The notes: generated from the letters alone by a model not told the origin. A stretch of 16,930 bases of DNA from Euryarchaeota archaeon UBA82 (GCA_002496635.1 DAKQ01000095.1:2846-19775); one strand, 5' to 3'. Shown: positions 8,027 through 15,553, counted from the stretch's first letter. A program made the numbers and translations.

Positions 8027-9055
8027 TTATTCTTCATTCTCATTTCGAACAAAGGCTGATGCTACAATAGTTAGCAACATCATGGTTTGAACCATTCCAA
8101 TAGGGAACGGAAGTGTTTCTGATTCCTCTTCTGAATCAGAATCATCTGGCGACCCCATGTCTGATTGTGGATAATCATCCGCTTTGATCATGAACCAATC
8201 AAGGTCTCTTGGCAAATCAGCTGAAAGGAATTCATGATCATCTTGATTCACAAGGAAATCATCTTCAATTCGTACACCAAACCAGCCATCAAGATAAATT
8301 CCTGGTTCAATAGTAATCGCATCCCAGACAGCAAGTGGTTGTTGGTTGTAGGAAAGACCGAAGAGTGGATCATCGGTTCCTCCAGAGAGAAGAGGGGGTT
8401 CATGGACGCATACTCCATACCCATGACCAAGACTGTGTATGAAATATTCACCGTAACCTTGTTCTTCGATGTGTGTACGAGCAATGTCATCAAGAGCCCA
8501 CGCAGGCGTCCCTGCTTCGATGAGAGGGAAGGTTAGATTTTGAGCATCATAAACGGCCATATACACTTCAATAATCGTTTCATTTGTTGTTGGACCAACG
8601 CTGTATGTTCTCGTGATATCACTAACCCAATCATTGACACGTGCCCCGAGATCGACTACAACGATGTCACCGACTTCGACAACTTTTGGCCCCGCTCCAT
8701 GATTGTCAGGATCACCATGAGGGATTGCTCCATTTGAACCAGAGGCAACAATTGTTTCGAAACTAGGCCAATCTGGATTAGACCCATTTTCAATCATTGC
8801 TCTATCGATTTCAGCGGCTACTTCTTCTTCAGTCAAAACCTCTCCCATCAATACGCGCCATAGCATATGTCGAGCAGTCTCTTGACCAATACTTCCCAAT
8901 CGAACAGCTTCGCGAATAGATTCGTCCTTATCTGGGGAAATACCAGTAGGAGAAGGGAATTTTCCGCTGAGTAAACGAGCTGCTTCAGTTTCACAGGCAG
9001 TCGCTGTTGGTACAACGAGTACCAATATGAGGAACACTCCTACAACCCAGCGCAT
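8027..9055 (-). CDS. Secreted, membrane-anchored M24 metallopeptidase (Xaa-Pro peptidase-like)
   Basis: This 342-residue protein has the pita-bread M24 fold of prolidases, Xaa-Pro aminopeptidases and methionine aminopeptidases. All five metal ligands are visible: Asp135 (VVDLGA), Asp146 (VSDITRTY), His211 (LGHGYG), Glu250 (TIEPGIY) and Glu264 (RIEDD). The substrate-side His113 in IPHG is also present. The N-terminal creatinase-like domain of full-length prolidases is missing. Residues 1-20 form a signal peptide ending ATAC, so Cys21 could be a lipidated cysteine, though the lipobox is weak. An acidic linker (about 298-314) leads to a hydrophobic helix (316-336) and a short charged tail. This suggests cleavage of proline-containing peptides at the outer membrane face. 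It lies 44 bases after the thiolase stop on the same strand. Exact substrate is unknown. Confidence 0.9.
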   Translation of the reverse strand: MRWVVGVFLILVLVVPTATACETEAARLLSGKFPSPTGISPDKDESIREAVRLGSIGQETARHMLWRVLMGEVLTEEEVAAEIDRAMIENGSNPDWPSFETIVASGSNGAIPHGDPDNHGAGPKVVEVGDIVVVDLGARVNDWVSDITRTYSVGPTTNETIIEVYMAVYDAQNLTFPLIEAGTPAWALDDIARTHIEEQGYGEYFIHSLGHGYGVCVHEPPLLSGGTDDPLFGLSYNQQPLAVWDAITIEPGIYLDGWFGVRIEDDFLVNQDDHEFLSADLPRDLDWFMIKADDYPQSDMGSPDDSDSEEESETLPFPIGMVQTMMLLTIVASAFVRNENEE

Positions 9056-9099
9056 GATTCAGCCCAAGCACTCCCAAGCAATGAACCCAACGATTGGTC

Positions 9100-10290
9100 T
9101 CATCTGCGAACATACATTGCAACGGCATTACCGCCACCGAGACAAAGCGTTACAATTCCTGACTCCGAATTGAGCCTTCGCATAACGCCAAGCATGGTGA
9201 TGAGGCAACGTGTTCCGCTGGAACCTAACGGATGGCCAAGACTAACCGCTCCCCCATGGAGATTGAATCGATCATGAGGAATACCAACTTCTTGAGCAAC
9301 TGCGCATGAAGCTGATGCGAACGCCTCGTTATGCTCATACACATCGATATCCAGTACATCGAGATTGTTTCGTTCAAGTAGATTCTTGACTGCTGGGATT
9401 GGAGCACTCATAACGCGTTCTGGCTCAACACCAGCGGTGCAATAATCCTCGATTGTTGCAATAATTTCCCATCCTTGTTCCTTGGCAAAGTCTTCACTTG
9501 TAATCAATACCGCACTTGCTCCATCATTGAGAGTGCTTGCATTTCCAGCGGTAATAATTCCATCCTTGTCAAAGACAGTACGGAGTGTTGAGAGATGTTC
9601 TACTGATGAATCAGCTCGAATTCCTTCATCCCTTTCAAAGAGAACTGGGTCGCCTCTACGTTGAGGGATTTCGAGAGCGAAGGTTTCCCAATCGAACCAT
9701 CCTTCATCCCATGCTTTTGCGGCTTTTTTGTGACTTTGAACAGAGAAAGCGTCTGCTTGAGTTCTGTCAATTGAGCATTCACGGGCAACAACTTCTCCGG
9801 TATTGCCCATGTGCATATTGTTGTAAACGTCCCACAAACCATCGTGAATCATTGAATCAACAAGTTTTGAATCACCCATTTTCTTTCCTTTACGTTGACC
9901 CATCAGAAGTTGTGGAGCATTGGACATGCTTTCCATTCCACCTGCAATAACGACCTTGTGTTCTCCCATTCGAATGCTTGTTGCAGCATGCATGGCCGCT
10001 TTGAGAGAAGATCCACAAACCATGTTGATGGTTACGCACGATGTTGACACAGGCAACCCTGCTCCAAGTGCGACCTGCCGAGCAGGTGCTTGTCCGGTAC
10101 CGGCTTGCAGAACCTGTCCCATGAGAACCTCGTCCACGATACCAGAAGAAGGATCAATGTTCATGCGACGACAGAGTTCTTTGATCGTTGCAACGCCTAA
10201 GTCAATAGCACTCATCGATGAGAGTGAGCCCATAAATCGACCGATAGGTGTTCGAGAGACCCCGCAAATGACAGCAGTGTGTCGACCCAT
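9100..10290 (-). CDS. Acetyl-CoA C-acetyltransferase (thiolase)
   Basis: This thiolase-superfamily enzyme (396 residues) interconverts two acetyl-CoA with acetoacetyl-CoA plus CoA, or cleaves 3-ketoacyl-CoA. In the chosen numbering, nucleophile Cys92 lies in NMVCGSSLKA, followed by GGMESMS, NEAFA, His353 in GGAVSLGHPLG and Cys383 in CLGGGNAVA, which is a complete catalytic set. An in-frame GTG at 10371 would add 27 residues that do not look like thiolase sequence and would leave only 11 bases to the divergent RNase PH start. I therefore use the ATG at 10290, where the usual thiolase N-terminus begins; a weak TATA-like TATGTTC lies about 30 bases upstream. No partner HMG-CoA synthase or DUF35 protein is adjacent, so a biosynthetic or degradative role cannot be decided. 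Confidence 0.92.
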   Translation of the reverse strand: MGRHTAVICGVSRTPIGRFMGSLSSMSAIDLGVATIKELCRRMNIDPSSGIVDEVLMGQVLQAGTGQAPARQVALGAGLPVSTSCVTINMVCGSSLKAAMHAATSIRMGEHKVVIAGGMESMSNAPQLLMGQRKGKKMGDSKLVDSMIHDGLWDVYNNMHMGNTGEVVARECSIDRTQADAFSVQSHKKAAKAWDEGWFDWETFALEIPQRRGDPVLFERDEGIRADSSVEHLSTLRTVFDKDGIITAGNASTLNDGASAVLITSEDFAKEQGWEIIATIEDYCTAGVEPERVMSAPIPAVKNLLERNNLDVLDIDVYEHNEAFASASCAVAQEVGIPHDRFNLHGGAVSLGHPLGSSGTRCLITMLGVMRRLNSESGIVTLCLGGGNAVAMYVRR

Positions 10291-10367
10291 GTCACTTGGA
10301 AACGAAGCGACCTCTTGAACATACGCATGCTCTTCTTTCGAGGTCACAAAAGCATTGATGAACTCAA

Positions 10368-10375
10368 CCACGTGG
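10368..10375. promoter_or_regulatory. Palindrome in the divergent thiolase/rph intergenic region
   Basis: CCACGTGG is a perfect 8-bp palindrome ending 7 bases before the rph ATG. Its CACGTG core recurs upstream of the tRNA gene. A regulatory role is only a guess. The rest of the 92-base gap (10291-10382) has no strong TATA box for rph. Confidence 0.2.
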
Positions 10376-10382
10376 CAGAGCC

Positions 10383-11207
10383 ATGGGCAAATTCAAAACT
10401 GAACTAAAGACCACGAGAAATGCTGACCAAATGAGAGATATCGAAGTTGAAATCGACTTCACAAGCAACGCTCTAGCATCCATTCTTTACCGACAAGGAG
10501 AAACTGTTGTTCTCGCATGTTGCACAAAAGAAGCACGCTTGCCAGGATGGTTTCCGCGAGATTCTACCAAAGGATGGGTTCATGCTGAATATTCTCTCCT
10601 CCCTGGCTCTACAGATTCTCGATTTAGAAGAGAACGCCGTGGTGCAAAGGGAAGGACACAAGAGATCGAACGACTTGTTGCTCGTTCACTAAGAGCGGGT
10701 GTTGATCTTGAGGAACTTGGCCCTGTTGCGCTTAATGTCGATTGTGATATTTTGAATGCTGATGGAGGAACACGCTGTGCTTCTATTACTGCAGCTAATC
10801 TAGCTCTTCGTCTTGGCATCCGTCGTTTGATTGCCAATGGACAATGCCTTCCAAAGCATCTTCGCCCAACTGAAGATCAGCGACGATCCGGTTGGAGCGC
10901 TCCTTCATTATCTGCCGAAGAACAACTTGAACACGAAATGCGTGTTTTGCCTCATGATGTTGCTGCAATTTCAGTTGGCCTTATCGATGGAAAGACCTAC
11001 CTTGACCTTGATTACATCCTAGATTCAAATGCTGATGTTGACATGAATGTTGTCAAAATCAGTAACGGTTCGTTCGTCGAAGTCCAAGGTACTGGCGAAG
11101 AAGCCACGTACCAACGTGAAGAACTCGAAGCACTTTTGGATTGTGCAGAAATTGGCTTTGCTTCCCTCTTTGATATGCAAACAAGTGTCTTAGATGGCCA
11201 AGAGTGA
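10383..11207 (+). CDS. rph: RNase PH (bacterial-type phosphorolytic 3'-5' exoribonuclease)
   Basis: This 274-residue protein is a single RNase PH domain, which removes 3' nucleotides from RNA with phosphate, classically trimming tRNA 3' ends. It matches bacterial RNase PH rather than archaeal exosome Rrp41: GWVHAEYSLLP (64-74), KGRTQEIERLVARSLR (89-104), DCDILNADGGTR (120-131, with the phosphate-binding Arg131) and LDLDYILDSNADVDMN (207-222, with acidic residues Asp214 and Asp220), then FVEVQGTGEE (231-240). About 30 extra residues (about 155-190) lie between GIRRLIANGQ and VAAISVG, where bacterial enzymes have a short loop; the insert is hydrophilic. The gene diverges from the thiolase and ends 43 bases before a tRNA gene, a natural substrate. 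An unusual Rrp41 is the alternative, but the motifs argue against it. Confidence 0.88.
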   Translation: MGKFKTELKTTRNADQMRDIEVEIDFTSNALASILYRQGETVVLACCTKEARLPGWFPRDSTKGWVHAEYSLLPGSTDSRFRRERRGAKGRTQEIERLVARSLRAGVDLEELGPVALNVDCDILNADGGTRCASITAANLALRLGIRRLIANGQCLPKHLRPTEDQRRSGWSAPSLSAEEQLEHEMRVLPHDVAAISVGLIDGKTYLDLDYILDSNADVDMNVVKISNGSFVEVQGTGEEATYQREELEALLDCAEIGFASLFDMQTSVLDGQE

Positions 11208-11225
11208 ACTACGAAGGCTTGAAAT

Positions 11226-11240
11226 CCCACGTCACGTGGG
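11226..11240. repeat. Perfect 7-1-7 palindrome upstream of tRNA-Phe
   Basis: CCCACGTCACGTGGG reads as CCCACGT, one central C, ACGTGGG. It lies between the rph stop (11207) and the tRNA start (11251), just after a weak TATA-like stretch (GCTTGAAAT, about 11217-11225). It could be an operator or a short hairpin. No T-run follows, so a terminator is unlikely. Confidence 0.6.
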
Positions 11241-11250
11241 CGACACGAAA

Positions 11251-11323
11251 GGGTTGGTAGCTTAGTTGGGAGAGCGCGGCACTGAAGATGCCGAGGTCGC
11301 CGGTTCAAGTCCGGCCCAACCCA
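11251..11323 (+). tRNA. tRNA-Phe (anticodon GAA)
   Basis: The sequence folds into a full cloverleaf. Acceptor stem GGGTTGG pairs with CCAACCC. The D stem is GCTT/GAGC, the anticodon stem CGGCA/TGCCG with loop CTGAAGA, the variable loop AGGTC, and the T arm GCCGG-TTCAAGT-CCGGC. The discriminator is A at 11323. The anticodon GAA (11284-11286) reads Phe codons. There is no intron. The CCA end is not fully encoded (the next bases are CCT), as expected in many archaea. Confidence 0.97.
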
Positions 11324-11378
11324 CCTTTCACCCGTTTCCATCAATGGGTTCATTTGCAATCACGTGTGTGCTAGGCAC

Positions 11379-13472
11379 ATGGGGGAGGCAATTGTTCGGG
11401 AGGAACTGCCCAAAGAGGTTCCTGAACCTGAATCTAAGAGCGATTCATTGCTCAAAGAACTCGATGAAATTCGTCGAAGACGTACGGATGGGGATAGTCG
11501 CAGTATTTTTGCGAAGAAAGAAAACCCGGTCCTCTTCGTTGGCATAATGTATGGGATCCTCTACGGCGCACTCATTCTATCCATGTCATCCGGTATGCTT
11601 GGACAATCTACGGCAATGGATTACAATGCTTCGACCACATTTCTCGACATCGGCGGGGATTGCATTGAAATCGATGATGAACCATGGATTCACATATTCC
11701 CTAACGAAGATGCTGAAGTCTTTTCCCTAAATGTCTACAATTTACCCGCAGGCTATGTTGTATTAACGTACAACATCGTTGAAAAAGGAACGTCAAGTTC
11801 CTCAAATGCCACAGAATCTATTCGGGCTTTAGACAATGAAAACAATCGTGCCCATGCAAAGGCAGATTACAGTTCACTCGATGAAGGAAATTACGTTGTT
11901 TCGCTAACAGTTGAGATGTATGAAACAAGGGAAGATGCAGAAAATGATTCCATTCAACCCATGATGGATGCATTGGAGAAATCTGTTGATTTTGAACTTG
12001 ATATTACAACCAAAGGTTTTGCATTCCTTCCATTTGGAGGTGACGAGACCGTACGAGAAGTCCGTATAACAGACTCCGGACCACGTTCATGTTGGTCTGT
12101 ACAAGAACTAGGAAATTGGGGTTACATCCTTTTGGTTGCTGAACTAGGAGGCGGCCGTGAAACCGCTATGCTCGCCGGAGGAGCTGCTGGAATTCCGGCT
12201 TGGTGGATGGCGTTCAATTCCCTTTCACTATCCATCTTCTCACTTCTGATTGCTTATCCAATCATGTACAAGGTATACCACCAAGAATCGGACGATATTC
12301 TCTCGCGAAATCACATCATTCGACTTGTTGAAGATATTATCTCAAAGTGTGAGCGCCGATTAGGAATTTCAATCGACCATGAACTGGCTAAGGTTGAACC
12401 AAGAGATCTGTCGATCGACATTATGGTTCCTTACAAAAACACCGAAAATACCCTCAGTGATAGCAAAACAATTCGGGATGAAATTCTTCGTGAAGTGCTT
12501 GATGAATTTGCCCTCTTCCACGTCTTTAAGCCAGTTCAACTCACTGTACGAACCATCGGTTCAAATCAAGCAATTGATTTCGATTCAGGTGTTGGAATTG
12601 GCGTAGGTGACCGAGACGATGAAGAAGCTCCAGAAAACTACACTTCGTTCTTCGAAGAACTTCATTCTCTATCAAGAGTCGAAGATGAAGTTCGAGATTC
12701 ATTGGACCTGTTCTTTGTACGGGATAATACATTGAAACTCGAAAATGCTGTCATCACAAGTGATGATCGTATCGTCTTTATTTCTGTTATTTTCAAACCG
12801 ACAACACGATTTGCATATTTCCGCTACAAGCGTCTCGCCTCTGAAGTAGAAGATGAACTTCGTGCATATATTTCTGAGAGAAATAGAGATTTGCTCACAT
12901 CTCAAGAATTAATTGTCAAGGCACGTAACCAGGTGTCGACCTTGGCAGATCGTTCAGGAGCTGGACGGGTTGAAACCAAAGGTGACAAAGATGAACGCAT
13001 TGCTGCTGTTGCTCGACAAGATGGTTTTGGCGGAAGAATGCTCCAAACAAAATTACTTGGTGACATCCTTTCAACAGTCGAGTACACTGCGAACGAGAAG
13101 CGCGAGATGATCAACAAATGGGGCTTCTGGGGACTGATTGTCTTCGTCTGGATTCCATTCATGGCATCTGGCGTTCTTGTAGGGGCCATGCTTGGATTGC
13201 TTTCAAGAATGAAATTCATGCGTGTTCTTATTGCAACGATGGTTGGTGGTTTCATTGCATCAATTACGTGGGCATACACCGCAGAAGGTATTGTTAAAAT
13301 CATGCACAAGTACAAACTTGAAGCCGTTATTCCTATCATTATTATCGTATTCATCCTAGCAGCAATTCTTCACATACGCTCCACAAAGAACCGTCGACAA
13401 ACCGAACTGTTTGAAGATACATTGTTGGATAACTTCCATAATGACATCAAGGAAAAGTATGGATCAAACTAG
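11379..13472 (+). CDS. Multi-domain membrane protein with C-terminal small multidrug export-like region
   Basis: This 697-residue protein has no firm functional assignment. A cytoplasmic acidic/basic N-terminus with likely coiled coil (about 15-35) precedes TM1 (50-72). An outer domain of ~180 residues follows (80-250), then a Gly-rich stretch (about 256-274) and TM2 (275-298). A ~280-residue inner domain (300-580) is charged and partly helical. Three C-terminal helices lie at about 581-606, 612-638 and 647-667, followed by a charged tail. The last three helices, with the WGFWGLIVFVWIPFMASG stretch, resemble the small multidrug export family (PF06695/COG2426-like), though weakly. Transport is therefore only a possibility. 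The frame also offers a GTG at 11364; I prefer the ATG at 11379. The stop overlaps the start of mogA, so the two are probably co-transcribed. Confidence 0.75.
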   Translation: MGEAIVREELPKEVPEPESKSDSLLKELDEIRRRRTDGDSRSIFAKKENPVLFVGIMYGILYGALILSMSSGMLGQSTAMDYNASTTFLDIGGDCIEIDDEPWIHIFPNEDAEVFSLNVYNLPAGYVVLTYNIVEKGTSSSSNATESIRALDNENNRAHAKADYSSLDEGNYVVSLTVEMYETREDAENDSIQPMMDALEKSVDFELDITTKGFAFLPFGGDETVREVRITDSGPRSCWSVQELGNWGYILLVAELGGGRETAMLAGGAAGIPAWWMAFNSLSLSIFSLLIAYPIMYKVYHQESDDILSRNHIIRLVEDIISKCERRLGISIDHELAKVEPRDLSIDIMVPYKNTENTLSDSKTIRDEILREVLDEFALFHVFKPVQLTVRTIGSNQAIDFDSGVGIGVGDRDDEEAPENYTSFFEELHSLSRVEDEVRDSLDLFFVRDNTLKLENAVITSDDRIVFISVIFKPTTRFAYFRYKRLASEVEDELRAYISERNRDLLTSQELIVKARNQVSTLADRSGAGRVETKGDKDERIAAVARQDGFGGRMLQTKLLGDILSTVEYTANEKREMINKWGFWGLIVFVWIPFMASGVLVGAMLGLLSRMKFMRVLIATMVGGFIASITWAYTAEGIVKIMHKYKLEAVIPIIIIVFILAAILHIRSTKNRRQTELFEDTLLDNFHNDIKEKYGSN
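13449..13453 (+). promoter_or_regulatory. Shine-Dalgarno site supporting the mogA start
   Basis: AAGGA ends 5 bases before the ATG at 13459, within the end of the upstream membrane-protein gene. It favours that ATG over the next in-frame ATG at 13483. Confidence 0.5.
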
Positions 13473-14067
13473 GTTGGATAACATGGATTCAACAACATCG
13501 CTCGATGGTCGCAACGGACACGTTGGAGAGGCTGCAGTAATCGGCATACTAGTGGCTTCTGATCGAGCTCATTCAAAGGAGTATGAAGATGAAAGCGGAC
13601 CGGCAATTCTTGATTTTTTGAAGGAAGCGGTTGCATCACCCGTTGAAGTTCATTACAGGTGCATCCCTGATCAGCAAGATATCATCGAAGAGGTCTTGAT
13701 TGAACTTGTGGACATTACTGGCTGCAATGTTATCGTAACAACAGGCGGAACTGGCCCCGCTGTTCGAGATGTTACTCCTGAAGCCACAGAACATGTCTGT
13801 GAGCGTATGATGCCTGGATTTGGTGAACAAATGCGTTCAATTTCGTTAGCCTTTACCCCAACTGCAATTCTTTCCCGACAAACAGCAGGAATTCGTGGAT
13901 CTTGTTTGATTTTCAATCTCCCAGGACGACCGAAGGCGATTCGTGAAACAATTGATGAGATATGGAAAGCAGTTCCTTACTGTGTCGACCTCATTCAAGG
14001 TCCATACATCGATATGAACGATGAAATCTGTAATGCTTTCAGACCAAAAAGTGCTCGAAGACGATAA
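13459..14067 (+). CDS. mogA: Molybdopterin adenylyltransferase, MogA type
   Basis: This 202-residue protein has a MoCF-biosynthesis domain. MogA activates molybdopterin by adenylation (MPT + ATP to MPT-AMP + PPi) before metal insertion. The domain starts near residue 22. Key signatures are TTGGTGPAVRDVTPEAT (94-110) with the catalytic-region Asp104, then MPGFGEQMRSISL (118-130), PTAILSRQ (134-141), FNLPGRPKAIRE (152-163) and the C-terminal FRPKSARR. These match bacterial MogA closely; the archaeal counterpart is usually a MoaB-type protein. The upstream frame stays open to 13411, but those residues lie inside the previous gene. The ATG at 13459 has a Shine-Dalgarno sequence and gives a 14-base overlap with the upstream gene; 13483 is the alternative. 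No other cofactor gene or molybdoenzyme is in the window. Confidence 0.92.
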   Translation: MDQTRLDNMDSTTSLDGRNGHVGEAAVIGILVASDRAHSKEYEDESGPAILDFLKEAVASPVEVHYRCIPDQQDIIEEVLIELVDITGCNVIVTTGGTGPAVRDVTPEATEHVCERMMPGFGEQMRSISLAFTPTAILSRQTAGIRGSCLIFNLPGRPKAIRETIDEIWKAVPYCVDLIQGPYIDMNDEICNAFRPKSARRR

Positions 14068-14112
14068 GAGCATTCATTGACTGAATGCCCTAGCAATGTA
14101 CTAGTGACCAGC

Positions 14113-15513
14113 ATGAGTATGCTCATCCGTAATGCAACAATGATTCTTCCTGAGACCACCGTTGTCGGCGATTTGTTAATCGTTGATGGCATTATTACAG
14201 CAGTTCAACCGGGAGGCGGGCTTCAACCTCATGATTCGAACACACAGATTATCGATGCCTCGGGATTACATCTTCTCCCGGGTTTAATCGACCCTCAGGT
14301 TCACTTTAGAGACCCTGGTCAACCAGAGAAAGAAGATTTGTACACTGGTTCTTGTGCAGCCGCTAGTGGTGGAATCACCTCATTCCTTGACATGCCAAAC
14401 AATGTGCCAAGCCAAACAACACTCGATTCAATGTTTAACAAATTAGAAACCGCAGATAATCGCTGTGTAACAAACTATGGCTTCTTTATTGGAGCCACAG
14501 AATCAAATGTTGAGGAGTTGCAAAAAGCAGTTGGAACTCCTGATGCACCAATCGCAATTCCTGGGATTTGTGGAATTAAAATCTTCATGGGCTCATCGAC
14601 TGGCGATTTGTTAGTCAATGAATCAAATGCACTCAAGACTATTTTTGACAATACTGCTGGATTGATTGCTGTTCATGCTGAAGATGAAGATCGAATGAAT
14701 GAACGTAAGAAAATGATCGATGGGCGTACAGATATGGAAGCACATGCTGAATGGAGAGATGATCAAACTGCACTTATTGCTACAAAGCGAGCAGTTGGAT
14801 ATGCACAAGCGAGTGGACATCGATTGCATGTTCTTCACCTTACCTCAGGAATCGAAGCAGATTGGCTCCATGGATTAACATCACTCACTGGAACAGATGG
14901 TGAAGCACACATCACAACCGAGGTACTACCGCAACACCTTACCTTCGATGAACGTGATGTCGCTGAGCGTGGTACTCGTTTGAAAATGAATCCTCCGATT
15001 CGATATCAAATCGATAAAGAAACATTGTGGAAGAGGCTTCATGATGATACAATCGCATGTATTGCAACAGATCATGCCCCTCATACGCTTGAGAACAAAG
15101 CAAAAGGTTTCCCAAAAGCGCACAGTGGAATGCCTGGGGTTGAAACCTCACTGCCTGTCATGCTAACACACGCTTCAAGAGGCGCTTGCACCGTTGAGCA
15201 AGTCGTTAAGTGGATGTCTTTGAATGTGGCCGAGTGCTACGGAATGATCGGAAAAGGAAGACTTGAACAAGGCTATGATGGAGATGTAACACTCGTTGAC
15301 ATGACAAAAGAAATCATGGTTGAAGATCAGAACACGTGGTCCACAGTCGGTTGGAATCCATTCAGCGGACTCAAATTGGTAGGTTGGCCCGTTCTTACGG
15401 TCGTGGGAGGAACGCCTGTGTTTGAAAGAACGGACTCAACTGGAGTGAAAGGAAAAATATTGGTTGAAGAGGGACAAACTGGGTCGCCTCTCCTGATGAC
15501 CCCTTGGAATTGA
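14113..15513 (+). CDS. pyrC: Dihydroorotase (pyrimidine biosynthesis)
   Basis: This 466-residue cyclic amidohydrolase interconverts carbamoyl-aspartate and dihydroorotate, the third step of UMP synthesis. The usual HxH metal motif after beta-strand 1 reads DPQVHFRDPG (60-69), so the first His is Gln62 while His64 is kept. The candidate carboxylated Lys156 lies in GIKIFMGSSTGDLLV (154-168). Later metal ligands are His188 (VHAEDE), His242 (HVLHLTSG) and Asp320 (IATDHAPH). GGITSFLDMPNN and GMPGVETSLPVML are typical dihydroorotase segments. The QVHF plus KIFMGSSTG pattern recalls the dihydroorotase subtype of Bacteroidetes. The frame stays open to a TTG at 14077; I chose the ATG at 14113 because the family N-terminus (LIRNATMI) starts there. 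ATG 14119 is also possible. It starts 45 bases after the mogA stop. Confidence 0.92.
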   Translation: MSMLIRNATMILPETTVVGDLLIVDGIITAVQPGGGLQPHDSNTQIIDASGLHLLPGLIDPQVHFRDPGQPEKEDLYTGSCAAASGGITSFLDMPNNVPSQTTLDSMFNKLETADNRCVTNYGFFIGATESNVEELQKAVGTPDAPIAIPGICGIKIFMGSSTGDLLVNESNALKTIFDNTAGLIAVHAEDEDRMNERKKMIDGRTDMEAHAEWRDDQTALIATKRAVGYAQASGHRLHVLHLTSGIEADWLHGLTSLTGTDGEAHITTEVLPQHLTFDERDVAERGTRLKMNPPIRYQIDKETLWKRLHDDTIACIATDHAPHTLENKAKGFPKAHSGMPGVETSLPVMLTHASRGACTVEQVVKWMSLNVAECYGMIGKGRLEQGYDGDVTLVDMTKEIMVEDQNTWSTVGWNPFSGLKLVGWPVLTVVGGTPVFERTDSTGVKGKILVEEGQTGSPLLMTPWN

Positions 15514-15527
15514 TATTATTCGGGGTT

Positions 15528-15535
15528 CTTTATAG
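15528..15535 (+). promoter_or_regulatory. TATA-like element before the small membrane protein
   Basis: CTTTATAG is centred about 23 bases before the ATG at 15554 and about 47 before the ATG at 15578. Expected TATA-to-start spacing would place the transcript start slightly downstream of 15554. This leaves two options: leaderless initiation at 15554, or a short leader with initiation at 15578. Confidence 0.45.
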
Positions 15536-15553
15536 AATACACTTAATTACTCC

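Noticed and set aside
9585-9950. A 121-codon + strand frame antisense to the thiolase
   Set aside because: It overlaps conserved thiolase coding sequence and its translation shows no family features.
10291-10371. GTG at 10371 as the thiolase start, adding 27 residues
   Set aside because: The extra residues do not resemble a thiolase N-terminus, and the start would leave only 11 bases before the divergent rph ATG.
10383-11207. Exosome subunit Rrp41 as the identity of this gene
   Set aside because: The GWVHAEYSLLP, DCDILNADGGTR and LDSNADVDMN motifs match RNase PH, and the typical Rrp41 segments are absent.
11226-11240. The CCCACG/CGTGGG dyad as a terminator of rph
   Set aside because: No T-rich stretch follows, and archaeal termination usually relies on T-runs.
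12018-12050. LPFGGD in the large membrane protein compared with LPFEGD in both surface proteins
   Set aside because: Only a few residues match and the following sequence differs, so common origin cannot be claimed.
12902-13354. A 150-codon open frame on the - strand inside the large membrane protein gene
   Set aside because: It has no recognisable domain, is fully contained in a convincing gene, and is explained as an antisense shadow.
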